From NCBI GenBank assembly GCA_025361065.1, contig JANYAY010000090.1, positions 1-48,688 on the forward strand: a stretch of DNA of 48,688 nt. The letters run 5' to 3'. Origin of the DNA: Deltaproteobacteria bacterium. GTDB taxonomy: Bacteria > Desulfobacterota > Syntrophia > Syntrophales > Smithellaceae. This document shows, in pieces, positions 16,151 through 25,753 of this stretch. Under the pieces are notes generated by a model, which worked only from the letters and a program-made list of their open reading frames with translations, was not told the origin of the DNA and made no database searches. The position numbers and the translations under genes were made by a program. The stretch's first letter is position 1, and each line of letters begins with the position of its first letter.

Positions 16151-18542
16151 TAATGCAAAAGATGAAGGCCGGGCGCCGAAAACCGCGGCCTCGGAAAGAG
16201 TTATCCGGCTAAAGACGGAGGTGATGGAAGCAAAGCCCGGGATCTGTCCCGAACGCGCCCTCATTTGGACCAGATACTTCCGCAGTCGGGTAAACAGGAA
16301 GCGGTCCCCCCATATATCCATTGCCGGCGCCCTATCTGAGGTGCTGGCCGGAAAATCGATTGCGATCCATCCCGGTGAGCTCATCGTGGGCAATTTCACA
16401 GCGGAGCGTGTCGGCGGCTCCATCTTCCCGGAACTGCATGGCCTCCTGGTGCTTCTTGACCTCTTTAGCTTTTCATCACGGGAAACAAACCCTCTCGAAA
16501 TCTCCGGCGGCAAGAAATGGGCACTGATCAAAATAATTCCCTTCTGGCTGTTCCGGTTCCTGGGCATAAAAGTTTATTCTTCGCCGCTGCGGGAAGCGCG
16601 TCTGCTTATCGACCAGCTCAAGGCGCACCACTATCTCATCAATGAAACAGGCGGCATATCCCATATCGCCCCTGATTATGAAAGCCTGATCAGGATGGGG
16701 ACCGACGGCTACAAAATAAAAGCACAAAAGCTGCAGGCCGCGACAGACCGGGGATCGGAGCGCTGGCTTGTATACGAGGGAATGATAACGATTGCTGAAG
16801 GGTTGGCTCACTTCGGCAAGCGCTATGCAGACCTGGCCGCAGAAATGTCGCACCGGGAAAAGGACCCGAGCAGGAAAGCCGAGCTGGAAGAAATAGCCTC
16901 TGTCTGCAGGCAGGTGCCGCGTCATGCCGCCCGCAGCTTCCGCGAAGCGCTGCAGTCCCTCTTTTTTGCGCAGATCGCCCTCAACCATGAAAGCCTTGAC
17001 AACTCGGTATGTCCCGGCCGCATGGACCAGTATCTCTACCCTTATTATAGTGAGGATATTAAAAAGGGCGTCATCACCCGAGAAAGCGCCAAGGAATTGC
17101 TGTCCTGTTTTTCGATAAAGATGTCGGAAATCATACCGGTTTTTTCCCGCCAAATCACGAATTTCCACGGCGGCATGTTTAACGGTCAGGTCGTAACCGT
17201 GGGCGGTATGGACCGCGACGGACGGGATGCCGTCAACGAACTGAGCTATATCTTTCTGGAGATCATGGACGAGCTGCGGATGCGGCAGCCGAACTATCAT
17301 GCCCGGATCCATGCCGGTGCCAACCGCCAGTATCTGGACAAGATATATTCCATGCTCGCCTCGGGAAGCAACTCTCCGGCGCTGTACTGCGATGAAACCA
17401 TTATTAAGACCATGACCGGCAACGGATACAGCATCGAAGACGCGCGGGACTACACGCCGGTAGGATGCGTTGAACCTGTGTGCCAGGGTAAAAGCTTTTC
17501 CTCCACCGACGCGGCGATTTTCAATGTACCGGTCATACTGGAAATGGCGTTGAACAGCGGCAGGCGCTTCGGCCACTTATTCCGGTCGGGCCCGAAAACC
17601 ATGAGTGCGCGGAAAATGAAGTCCATGGCCGACGTGACAGCCGCTTTCGAAACGCAGCTCCGGTTCAAAATGGACAACCTCATCGCGGACCTGCGCGCCG
17701 TGGAAGAGGCCAACCGGAAGTACCACCCGACACCGCTCACCAGCATGCTCATCGAAGGGTGCCTGGAGCGCGGTATCTGCTCGACCGCCGGTGGGGCTCT
17801 CTACAATTATTCCGGCATCCAGTGCGTGGCGCCGGCGGACACGGGCGATGCCCTGCGGGCCATTGAAAAACTTGTTTTCGAAGACGGGAAAATTGATTTG
17901 CCGGAACTGCTGGCGGCGCTCAAGAAAAACCTGCCGGATGAAAATGTGCGGTCATTACTTAAGAAAACAGAGAAATTCGGCAATGACAATGCCGCTGCGG
18001 ACCACTGGACACGTTACGTAATCGATACCTTCGCCGGAATGCTGAGATCATCGGGAGGAAACACCCGCGGAGGCGATTACATGATGGGGCTCTATTCTGT
18101 CACTGCGCACGAGTACTTTGGCCGCATCACCGGAGCACTTCCCAACGGCAGAAGAAAGGGCGAGCCCTTCGGCGCCGGTATCGCTCCCTCCAATGGAATG
18201 GACCGGGAAGGTCCAACCGCCGTTCTCAACTCGATGAACAGTCTGGATCACAGCAGAGCCGGGAACGGGATCAATTTCAACATGAAGTTTTCTCCCCATA
18301 CGCTGCGGGGTGAAGAGGGCCGCCGCGCCCTGGGCACGCTCATTGGCACCTATTTCCGCCGGGGCGGCATGCAGGTCCAGATCAATGTCATGGACCCTGC
18401 CCTGCTTACCGACGCGCGCAATCATCCGGGAAAGTATCCGAATCTGCTGGTGCGCGTCTCCGGGTATTCGGCCTATTTCAATGATCTCACGCCGGCCATG
18501 AAGGATGAGATCATCCAAAGATCATCGCTCTCCGTGATGTAA
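16131..18542 (+). CDS. Glycyl radical enzyme, eliminase/dehydratase type
   Basis: An 803-residue PFL-superfamily enzyme. The thiyl site is YTPVGCVEP (441-449): Cys446 with Glu448 two residues later is the arrangement of eliminating enzymes (glycerol and propanediol dehydratases, choline TMA-lyase, hydroxyproline dehydratase) and not pyruvate formate-lyase, which has adjacent cysteines. The C-terminal glycyl radical motif is RVSGYSAYF with the radical Gly near 778. The N-terminal half keeps GGISHIAPDYESL. GGGAGG precedes the ATG. Its substrate is not evident: no microcompartment genes or aldehyde dehydrogenase are adjacent. Convergent with the YitT gene, 33 bases away. Confidence 0.93.
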   Translation: MHVSASNNAKDEGRAPKTAASERVIRLKTEVMEAKPGICPERALIWTRYFRSRVNRKRSPHISIAGALSEVLAGKSIAIHPGELIVGNFTAERVGGSIFPELHGLLVLLDLFSFSSRETNPLEISGGKKWALIKIIPFWLFRFLGIKVYSSPLREARLLIDQLKAHHYLINETGGISHIAPDYESLIRMGTDGYKIKAQKLQAATDRGSERWLVYEGMITIAEGLAHFGKRYADLAAEMSHREKDPSRKAELEEIASVCRQVPRHAARSFREALQSLFFAQIALNHESLDNSVCPGRMDQYLYPYYSEDIKKGVITRESAKELLSCFSIKMSEIIPVFSRQITNFHGGMFNGQVVTVGGMDRDGRDAVNELSYIFLEIMDELRMRQPNYHARIHAGANRQYLDKIYSMLASGSNSPALYCDETIIKTMTGNGYSIEDARDYTPVGCVEPVCQGKSFSSTDAAIFNVPVILEMALNSGRRFGHLFRSGPKTMSARKMKSMADVTAAFETQLRFKMDNLIADLRAVEEANRKYHPTPLTSMLIEGCLERGICSTAGGALYNYSGIQCVAPADTGDALRAIEKLVFEDGKIDLPELLAALKKNLPDENVRSLLKKTEKFGNDNAAADHWTRYVIDTFAGMLRSSGGNTRGGDYMMGLYSVTAHEYFGRITGALPNGRRKGEPFGAGIAPSNGMDREGPTAVLNSMNSLDHSRAGNGINFNMKFSPHTLRGEEGRRALGTLIGTYFRRGGMQVQINVMDPALLTDARNHPGKYPNLLVRVSGYSAYFNDLTPAMKDEIIQRSSLSVM

Positions 18543-18575
18543 CGTCGCTCGGCTGCGTCGCCGGTAGCGGCATAA

Positions 18576-19460
18576 TTACCAGTGCGGTTGGTTGCCGATT
18601 CTGTAGCCCATGACCTCCGCCGTGTCACTGATGACCACGAAGGCACTCGGATCGATCTCATTAATCAGTCTTTTCATTCCGGCCAGCTGGCGAAAAGCGA
18701 TCACCGTGTAGATAATATCGGTAGATTCTCCCGAATAGCCTCCCTGTCCCTTGATGACTGTAACCCCGCGATTCAATTCCTTCAGAATCCTGACGATAAT
18801 GTCTCCCCGCGCTTTGGAAATAATCATCACGGATTTTCGCTGGCTGAACCCCGAAACGACAAGATCGAGAATGCGGGATGAAACATAGATAAAGACGAGG
18901 GTGTACAAGGCGGATTCCAGCGAAAAGAGAATCGCTGCCGCAACCAGGACAATGCTGTTGAAAGCCAGCACGGTGTTTCCCATGCGGACGGAAAACCTGG
19001 TCTGGAACATGACTGAGATAATGTCGGTTCCCCCGGAGGAACCGACGGAACGCAGGATAATGCCGTTTCCGATGCCCATAATGATTCCCGCCAGCAGGGC
19101 GCACAAGAGCGGATCGGAGACAGGAATAGGCATGGAAATCCACTGCACGGCAGCGGCAAAGATGGCGGTGCCGACGATGCTGTAAAGGAAAAACCGACGG
19201 CTCACATATTTCCATCCCATGGCGAACAGCGGAACATTGAAGAGCAGATACAAGACGCTCACCGGGAGATAAGGCATGATATAATGCAGGACCAGGGAAA
19301 CGCCGGCCACCCCGCCGCTGACGAATCCCCGGGGGATGAGAATTCCATTGATGGCTAAGGCGCAGATGCTGCTTCCCATGGTGAGGAGAATGAGATTCCA
19401 GACACCCTGCTGCATGTTCTTCACTGCCGGCGACCGCAGAAATGACATCATGCTTTGCAT
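18576..19460 (-). CDS. YitT family membrane protein
   Basis: A 294-residue inner-membrane protein. Five to six hydrophobic helices occupy the first 180 residues, with the family motifs GFVSGGVAGVSLVLHY and SSGGTDIISVMFQ. A C-terminal soluble DUF2179 domain follows, with HGVTxIxGxGxYSG-type motif seen as GVTVIKGQGGYSG. The ATG at 19460 is chosen because GGGAG precedes it; a TTG nine codons upstream has none. Physiological role of the family is not established (possibly transport). Gene context here gives no clear partner. Confidence 0.9.
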   Translation of the reverse strand: MQSMMSFLRSPAVKNMQQGVWNLILLTMGSSICALAINGILIPRGFVSGGVAGVSLVLHYIMPYLPVSVLYLLFNVPLFAMGWKYVSRRFFLYSIVGTAIFAAAVQWISMPIPVSDPLLCALLAGIIMGIGNGIILRSVGSSGGTDIISVMFQTRFSVRMGNTVLAFNSIVLVAAAILFSLESALYTLVFIYVSSRILDLVVSGFSQRKSVMIISKARGDIIVRILKELNRGVTVIKGQGGYSGESTDIIYTVIAFRQLAGMKRLINEIDPSAFVVISDTAEVMGYRIGNQPHW

Positions 19461-19644
19461 ACTTTTTGCTCCCGGGAAGTGACGCAACTAACAACGATGC
19501 GGTCAAGATTTGAGAGAGACTTCCTTTTTGCGGGCAGACTATAAGACAAATGGCCTTATGTGTCAATGGAACAATGACATGAGATAATGCACCTTACGCC
19601 CATGCACAGACAAATAGGTGTTGTGTCCCTGGAATTCCCCATTG

Positions 19645-21198
19645 TCATAGCATAATTTTATCGACGTCATAAATCCTGCCGTCTTTGATCACCATCTGCG
19701 GTTGGCGGCAGGTCTCGATGTTTTGCAGAGGGTCTCCGTTGAGGATCACCAGATCGGCGTATTTACCCGTCTCCACCGTTCCTATTTTATCGGCCATTCC
19801 GACAATCTTTGCGTTGTTGATGGTGGCGCACTGCAGGACTTCGGCGTGGGAAAATCCACTGCGGCCTAACATTTCCATTTCCCGCCACAGTGTCCCGTGA
19901 TAGTCCAAAGGAACGCCGGCATCCGTACCGCAGCCGATGACTATGCCCGCGTCTTTCATCGCCTGCAAATTCCGGGGGCCGATCAGCAGTATATTGAAAT
20001 AGATTTCCGGATCAGACATATATCTGCCTTCTTTGGATAAATTGCGGCAACCGTATTTTCTGTAATTCTCCATATAGGCAATATTGTCCTGATGAATAGA
20101 CTTTTCTGTATAATTTTCCAACGACGAATTGATGTATTCGCCCCGGATGGCCATTTCCCGGTCAATAAAATCATTGCGGTATTTTTCCGGCAGTTTTGTG
20201 TAGGCTTCCGGCGCAGCCAGCAACTGCGCGATAACCATTGTCGGAACAATGGCGATCTTCTTTTCAGCCATCGCAATTACTTCCTTATCGTTCAGCACTG
20301 CATCGGCAATGGAATGTTCCATCGAACCGATACCGTATTGCAGGGCGCGGTCAAACCCGAATTTCGTATGAATATGTCCGGCGGTCGCCAGATTGTTTTT
20401 TTGCGCGTAGTCAAATATTGCTTTTAAATGTTCATCGGTATAGACGGGTATTTCTCCTTTCCCGCACAAAAGGGATTTGTTGTCCAGCGTCAGTTTGATA
20501 AACGCCGCACCGCCTGCGCTGTTTTGTTGCATCTTTTCCGTAAGCTCTGCCGTGTCTTTGAACCATAAATTCGGACTGCCGGTAAAAGCCATAACCAGCG
20601 GGGCAAAAACACTGATATCGGCGGGATCAATATCCGGATGGCCGCCGCAAATATTGGTGAACGAATTGCAGTAGACAATCCGCGGACCGATGAGTTCGCC
20701 TTTATCAATTTGTTTCAGATAATCACGCAGGATATTCGGCAGCGCGCCCATGTCGCGGATGGTGGTCACACCCTGTCTGATCTGCTGGACATAATTTCTT
20801 TTCATCTGGCGCATGGTTGTCAAAAGGCTGAACGGATTGAGAGTCCATTCGCCGGACAGGGTTGCATGGCAATGAGCATCAATCAAACCGGGAATGACGA
20901 AATTATTTTTCAAATCAAGCAATATATCTCCCTCCCGCACCGAGGGAACTTGCCGGGAAATCGCTTCAATGACGCCGCCCCGAATAGTAATTGTCTGGTC
21001 GTGACTGATAGTACCCCGGACAACATCCAGCACATTGCCATGAAGGAGATACAGTGCTTTGCCCGCAGCGGTGCCCTGGGGTTGATATTGCGGAATAGAT
21101 GCACAACTGCTGATTTCAGGCATTGCCACAACTAATGCCGTCGCTGCTGCCGACTGCATCAGCTGCCTTCTGGTCATCTTGCCTGAAATATGATCCAT
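19645..21198 (-). CDS. Exported amidohydrolase (lipoprotein, Tat-type signal)
   Basis: A 517-residue metal-dependent hydrolase. The N-terminus TRRQLMQ followed by a hydrophobic stretch and ISSC suggests a twin-arginine lipoprotein signal with lipidation at that Cys. The amidohydrolase barrel shows LIDAHCHA (HxH metal ligands), AGHIHTKFG, and the C-terminal CGTDAGVPLDYHG, with the family end motif KYADLVILNGDPL. It resembles imidazolonepropionase/prolidase-like hydrolases that cleave cyclic or dipeptide amides. The start is put at MDHISGK because the 43 upstream codons fall in a REP element and lack a site. Placed in the periplasm it could act on imported peptides or xenobiotics (inference). 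Confidence 0.88.
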   Translation of the reverse strand: MDHISGKMTRRQLMQSAAATALVVAMPEISSCASIPQYQPQGTAAGKALYLLHGNVLDVVRGTISHDQTITIRGGVIEAISRQVPSVREGDILLDLKNNFVIPGLIDAHCHATLSGEWTLNPFSLLTTMRQMKRNYVQQIRQGVTTIRDMGALPNILRDYLKQIDKGELIGPRIVYCNSFTNICGGHPDIDPADISVFAPLVMAFTGSPNLWFKDTAELTEKMQQNSAGGAAFIKLTLDNKSLLCGKGEIPVYTDEHLKAIFDYAQKNNLATAGHIHTKFGFDRALQYGIGSMEHSIADAVLNDKEVIAMAEKKIAIVPTMVIAQLLAAPEAYTKLPEKYRNDFIDREMAIRGEYINSSLENYTEKSIHQDNIAYMENYRKYGCRNLSKEGRYMSDPEIYFNILLIGPRNLQAMKDAGIVIGCGTDAGVPLDYHGTLWREMEMLGRSGFSHAEVLQCATINNAKIVGMADKIGTVETGKYADLVILNGDPLQNIETCRQPQMVIKDGRIYDVDKIML

Positions 21199-21239
21199 GG
21201 ACAAATGCTCCGATCTTCTATTCCATTCAGGGAAACCGA

Positions 21240-21342
21240 TCAACCACTTCGCGAGCTCGCTGTCGAGGCATGAAATGAACGTCATTATATCGCGAGCGAG
21301 CTCACGAGAATTAACGCTCGTCCCCAAGTGAGCTCGATTAAA
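21240..21342. repeat. REP-like element, long variant (copy 2)
   Basis: Begins TCAACCACTTCGCGAGCTCG and ends with GAATTAACGCTCGTCC and a GATTAAA tail, as in copies 1 and 3, but holds about 42 extra bases in the middle including a second GCGAGCGAGCTC block. Its end contains the stop codon (TAA, 21340-21338) of the acyl-CoA synthetase gene, so the insertion replaced or set the gene's last codons. Confidence 0.7.
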
Positions 21343-23521
21343 TGCCCTCCCGCTTCAACCAGCCGTTGTAGGAAACCATCCGGGACAGCACTTTGACGGC
21401 CCGCTCCGGTGTCAGGAAGGCGATCCCGCTGTAAGGACTTCCGGGAATCTCGGTGATGGTCTTGCTATGGACATCATCGAGGAACACACCCAGGATGGGT
21501 TTCCCGTATTTTGTCATTAGTTCTGCGCTGCGCTTGAATATATCAGCCTCCGAATCCTGGTACATCTTGATGCCCTGCTCGTATAATTCCTGCTGGACTA
21601 CCTGTCCGGTTTCGCGGGCTGCCTGCAACATCGCATCGATCAGGCGGAGCCTTCCCACGACACCCAAATGGATGATGGCATCGCACTCATCCCACTTAGC
21701 AAGGATTTCCAGCACCTTCACGGGAATTTCCGCACCCATCTCACCGACAAGATCGACAGGATTCTCCTTGCTCCAGAAGGGCGGCAGGATCTGATCAATT
21801 TGAGCAATCACGTCGGAGGTCAGGTGCGGAATCTCCAGGCCGGCCTCGATGCACAGATCCGTTGTCACAACGCCCCAGCCGCCGCCCAGTGTCATAATGG
21901 CGACACGCTTCCCCCTGGGCAGAGGTAAGGATGAAAAGGCAGCGGAAAGGTCGAGGAGATCCATGGGCTGGTCCGCAAGGACGACTCCGGCCTGACGGCA
22001 GGCCGCATTGAGGATTTTTATATTGGAAGCCATAGCGCCTGTGTGGCTCGCCGCTGCGCGGCTCCCGGCGGTCGTCCGCCCGCCCTTAAGGGCGACGATA
22101 GGCTTCTTCCGCGACACCTGCTGCGCTGTTTTGAAGAACCTTTTGCCGTCCTTGATACTTTCGATATAGAGGACGATGGTCTTCGTCAAGTCGTCCAGAG
22201 CGGAGGTGCGCAGAAAATCCTCTATCGTGATCATGGCTTCGTTGCCCGAACCGCAAAAAGAGCGGATGCCGATGCCTTCCGCTTCCGCAAAAGCCATCAG
22301 CTGGGTTCCCAGATTGCCCGATTGGGAGACAAGCCCGATTGATCCGGCTTTGGGCCAGCAGGGCGTTCCGATGCAGTAGAATTTAATATGGGGATTGCAG
22401 ATGCCCATGGTATTGGGCCCTAAAACAGAGACGCCGGCCTCGGCTGCGGACTGGATCAGGGTCTTTTCCAACTCGCTGCCTGCTGGACCAACCTCACTGA
22501 ATCCCGAGGAGATGAGGAGCATATACCGGATGCCTTTGGCCTTGAGTTCGGGAATCAGCTTCAGGACGTGGACTGCCGGGACGGTCACGATGGCGAGATC
22601 CACCTTTCCCGGAACTTCACCGATGGTCTTGTACACCTTGCGCCCGGCGATCTCTTCACCCTTGGAGTTGACCAGGTATACTTCGCCCTCATACCCGCCG
22701 GCCAGGACGTCGGTCATGAGCATGTTCCCCCATTTGCCCAGCTGGGCGGAAGCGCCGATAAAGGCAATCGAGTCGGGATGAAAAAGCTTGCCGATCTCTC
22801 GCGGGTCCACAGGGGGGCGGGCCGATACCTCTTCCGGCCTTTCCCCGATAATGATCAGGGCATCGACGGCCGTTACATGGCCGTCGGCAGCAACGAGCAA
22901 TGGGTTGATATCCACTTCCGTAATAGCGCTCCAATCGGCGGCCAGGCGGGAAAGGCCGACTAAGGTCTTGACAATCTCTTTCCGGCAAACAGCCGCTTCA
23001 CCGCGGAAGGGGCCGAGAAGCCCTGTGGCGCGGATTTCATCGAGCATCGACTCCGCCTCCCGTTCTTCCAATGGAGCCACGCGAAAGACAACGTCCCCCA
23101 GAGACTCCGTCAAGATGCCCCCCAGACCGAACATCACGATGGGACCGAACTGGGGATCGCAAAACATTCCGGCGACAAATTCCCGCCGCCCTTTGAGCAT
23201 GGGCGACACAAGGAAGCCCTCCAGATCGTTGCCTGCCGATTGCGCGATGGCCTGTGCCGCATCTATCACTTCCTGACGGTCCTTGAGGTTCAGATAAACC
23301 AGCCCCCGTTCCGTTTTATGGGTTAATTTTGTTCCCAATCCCTTGAGGACTGCGGGGAATCCTAATATCTCCGCGTGTTGTGCGGCTTCTTCCGGTGTAG
23401 CTGCCACGACTTCGTTCACGACGGGAACTCCGTAAAGGTTCAAGACCCGTTTGGCTTCCGCCTCGGTCAAGGCTGTTCGTCCTTCCTTCTTCGCCTGTTC
23501 CAGCAGCTTTTTAATATCCAT
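21338..23521 (-). CDS. ADP-forming acyl-CoA synthetase, beta-alpha fusion
   Basis: A 727-residue enzyme that makes ATP from acyl-CoA and ADP plus phosphate, or runs in reverse to activate acids. The ATP-grasp (beta) domain is N-terminal (ALTEAEAKRVLNLYGVPVV, KGLGTKLTHKTERG), followed by the CoA-binding domain (FHPDSIAFIGASAQLGKWG) and succinyl-CoA-ligase-like domain (GLVSQSGNLGTQLMAF). The segment ASHTGAMA carries the phosphohistidine. The beta-alpha order is reversed from the commoner alpha-beta fusion. AGGAGATAAG precedes the ATG. In fermenting or syntrophic anaerobes this gives substrate-level ATP from acetyl-, benzoyl- or branched acyl-CoA; the actual acid is unknown. Confidence 0.93.
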   Translation of the reverse strand: MDIKKLLEQAKKEGRTALTEAEAKRVLNLYGVPVVNEVVAATPEEAAQHAEILGFPAVLKGLGTKLTHKTERGLVYLNLKDRQEVIDAAQAIAQSAGNDLEGFLVSPMLKGRREFVAGMFCDPQFGPIVMFGLGGILTESLGDVVFRVAPLEEREAESMLDEIRATGLLGPFRGEAAVCRKEIVKTLVGLSRLAADWSAITEVDINPLLVAADGHVTAVDALIIIGERPEEVSARPPVDPREIGKLFHPDSIAFIGASAQLGKWGNMLMTDVLAGGYEGEVYLVNSKGEEIAGRKVYKTIGEVPGKVDLAIVTVPAVHVLKLIPELKAKGIRYMLLISSGFSEVGPAGSELEKTLIQSAAEAGVSVLGPNTMGICNPHIKFYCIGTPCWPKAGSIGLVSQSGNLGTQLMAFAEAEGIGIRSFCGSGNEAMITIEDFLRTSALDDLTKTIVLYIESIKDGKRFFKTAQQVSRKKPIVALKGGRTTAGSRAAASHTGAMASNIKILNAACRQAGVVLADQPMDLLDLSAAFSSLPLPRGKRVAIMTLGGGWGVVTTDLCIEAGLEIPHLTSDVIAQIDQILPPFWSKENPVDLVGEMGAEIPVKVLEILAKWDECDAIIHLGVVGRLRLIDAMLQAARETGQVVQQELYEQGIKMYQDSEADIFKRSAELMTKYGKPILGVFLDDVHSKTITEIPGSPYSGIAFLTPERAVKVLSRMVSYNGWLKREGI

Positions 23522-23688
23522 GACTTATCTCCTCTTCTGTATGCATAATTTGTTCTGCAACATGTTACCTCTTATTAATACTATGTCAAATGCAAATAAT
23601 CTCCGGCTCAATGCAGCAAAATAGGATAACGGCAAGCAACCCCGTGCCCAAACACATCATGCGACACAGGGAATAAAGAGAGGCTTAG

Positions 23689-24276
23689 TTAAACGCTTAG
23701 TCCCGAAAATTGGGCGGAAGAACATCCTTCCTGCAGAAGCTGGAGAACGCCGGTGAAGTTTTCCTTATTGCAATAGAGGCCGATGGGTTTCTGCGACCAG
23801 TCACCCCTCACCAGAATATAACGGCGGCGGGAATTTACCTTAACCCGGGTAATTTCACTGTAAGGGATAAACACATTCTGCTCGGATTTAGCAGCCGAAC
23901 CTGCCGCCATTGTGGTGAGACTTCCCGCCAGGACTCCGCCGACGAAGGCTGTATTCGCCGCCACCCTGGCACCCTTACCGGATATGCTGCGGACACCGCG
24001 GCTGGTGATAATAAAATTAACCCGGAATCCCCCGAAAATATCGATGATTCCTGCTACAATAACAAAATTGACCATCAGGCCGCCAAAAAGACCGGCGCCG
24101 AGGTATAGTCCTTTTATACTCTTACTGATAAAGGCAAGAAGAATCCCCAATCCCAGCGCCCCTGCTCCCAGACTTAAACCGACTCCGCGCCAGGCGGAAG
24201 GATTGGACAATACAAGCACGGCAGCCGCCCAGGAGCTAAGCACCACTTCTTCCGGTATCAAAGATTTGTCGTCCAT
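23689..24276 (-). CDS. Unknown membrane protein
   Basis: A 195-residue protein I do not recognise. Residues 35-90 hold two hydrophobic helices rich in Gly and Leu (GVGLSLGAGALGLGILLAF, then LFGGLMVNFVIVAGIIDIF). A following beta-rich part (FRVNFIITSRGVRSISG, FIPYSEITRVKV, RRYILVRGDW) looks like a PH-like/bPH membrane-associated domain, with a Gly/Ala-rich helix between. It lies 23 bases after the ankyrin gene's end on the same strand. Function unknown. Confidence 0.65.
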   Translation of the reverse strand: MDDKSLIPEEVVLSSWAAAVLVLSNPSAWRGVGLSLGAGALGLGILLAFISKSIKGLYLGAGLFGGLMVNFVIVAGIIDIFGGFRVNFIITSRGVRSISGKGARVAANTAFVGGVLAGSLTTMAAGSAAKSEQNVFIPYSEITRVKVNSRRRYILVRGDWSQKPIGLYCNKENFTGVLQLLQEGCSSAQFSGLSV

Positions 24277-24299
24277 TTAATTAATGATCTCCACCGGAT

Positions 24300-25190
24300 T
24301 TATTTTGCACCGGCTTTTTTCAGCATTTCCATGATTACTTTATTCTCGTTTCTTTTGGCCGCAGCTAAAGGGGATTCACCGGTTTTTGTTTTGCTGTTTA
24401 CATTGGCTTTGTTGGCAAGAAGCAGCGCCACTATTTCTTTTTGATTATTGTTGACGGCGGCGTAAAGTGCCGTTTCCCCGCTATTGGGTTTGGCGTTAAT
24501 GTCTGCCCCATGCTCAATAAAATATTTTACCATCTCTATCTGAGTGCAACCCTTTACAGGCTCGCAATTGTTTATAATTGAATATAAAAACGGTGTTTCA
24601 CCGCCCCAGTTCTTTGATCTTTTGTAATTAATGTTGGCGCCCCTGCCGACAAGAGTTTTAACCCTGTCGAGGTAACCGCCCGCTGCTGCGATAAAAATTG
24701 CCGTTTCATCTTTGCTGCCGGCAAAATTAACGTTCGCCCCTTTTTCTATTAAGTAGTTGAATATCTCGTCGCCATTCTTACCGGGCATATTGGCCGCTGT
24801 TATAAGAGGAGGTGTTCCATATTGTGTTTTCTTATTTATATCGGCTCCCTTTTCCACAAGCAGTTTTACAAGCTCCACAACCCTGGTATAGGTCGCATAC
24901 ATCAGGGCGGTTTCACCCCCTTTTGCCAACGCATTTACATCAGCACCATGTTCCACCAATGGTTTTATTGTTAACATTCTACCGGAATCCATGTGCATTA
25001 AACACCATACCAGCGCCCACTCGCCATCGGCCATTTTAATATTGGGATTAGCGCCTTTATCCAGCAATTCCTGAGCTTTTAGAGAATTGCCGCTGGCAAT
25101 TACCGCTGCCAGATCCTGGCAAAACGCATTAGCCGTTAATACAAAAAATACAAACACCAGCAATATTGTTACATTATAAAAACGGTGCAT
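24300..25190 (-). CDS. Secreted ankyrin-repeat protein
   Basis: A 296-residue protein with a Sec signal peptide (MHRFYNVTILLVFVFFVL, cleavage after ANAFC-like region) preceded by GGGAGGTC. About seven ankyrin repeats follow, each with a DKGAN/EHGAD-type turn and hydrophobic helices (for example LVEKGADINKKTQYGTPPL). It is probably periplasmic or outer-membrane associated and mediates protein-protein contact. No catalytic domain. It is transcribed just ahead of the unknown membrane protein, which may be its partner. Confidence 0.85.
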   Translation of the reverse strand: MHRFYNVTILLVFVFFVLTANAFCQDLAAVIASGNSLKAQELLDKGANPNIKMADGEWALVWCLMHMDSGRMLTIKPLVEHGADVNALAKGGETALMYATYTRVVELVKLLVEKGADINKKTQYGTPPLITAANMPGKNGDEIFNYLIEKGANVNFAGSKDETAIFIAAAGGYLDRVKTLVGRGANINYKRSKNWGGETPFLYSIINNCEPVKGCTQIEMVKYFIEHGADINAKPNSGETALYAAVNNNQKEIVALLLANKANVNSKTKTGESPLAAAKRNENKVIMEMLKKAGAK

Positions 25191-25428
25191 AACTTGACCT
25201 CCCAAAGAGTTTACAAAAGTTTAATCACATCAATTAATCAAATTAAGAGATAACACATTTTAAGAGACGCGGCTAAATATACCCGCAATTTTCTTTATTT
25301 CAATTCCTCTTTAAAAGAAGACCGCAGACAAGAGGCGGCGAGAAGACGTCCGGATGTTTCCTGCGCATAACGCCGGTTATATTTTGCCGGAAAAAAGTAA
25401 TTTGAGAACTTGCACAACCACTCTAATT

Positions 25429-25685
25429 GTCATACCGGTCTTGTGACCTTCAGATTACGAAGGCCTTTACCCAGGCGTCGTCCCGGCGAAAGAGACTGTG
25501 TCGTAATAGAAAAAGTGCTATCAATAGCGTCATGCCGATGAAAATCGGCATCCAGACGTCGTCCCGGCGAAAGCCGGGAACCAGAATATTTGATAAAAAT
25601 ACTGGATTTCCCCGTATCAAGTACGGGGCAGGCTCTTCGTAGGGCTTCGCTGGACTATAATCCGGCATATGCCGGGCGGTATGAC
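25429..25685. repeat. 257-bp MITE-like element with four hairpins
   Basis: Bounded by a nine-base terminal inverted repeat, GTCATACCG (25429) and CGGTATGAC (25677-25685). Inside lie perfect hairpins: ATGCCGAT-GAAA-ATCGGCAT (25532-25551), CCCGGC-GAAA-GCCGGG (25563-25578), CCCCGTA-TCAAG-TACGGGG (25610-25628) and the palindrome CCGGCATATGCCGG (25662-25675). A 16-base block GTCGTCCCGGCGAAAG occurs twice (near 25477 and 25560). No gene lies in this 560-base gap. Confidence 0.75.
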
Positions 25686-25753
25686 AAAATTTTTTGTTTT
25701 ATGTAATTATACAAAGCTTTCAAACAATCGTCATTTATCAGAAAGGAGTTATT

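Noticed and set aside
16476-17576. Minus-strand 366-codon open frame
   Set aside because: Antisense of the glycyl radical gene; high GC third positions keep it open, and motifs of the sense gene explain it.
16131-18542. Pyruvate formate-lyase
   Set aside because: No adjacent cysteine pair; the GCVEP site is of eliminase type.
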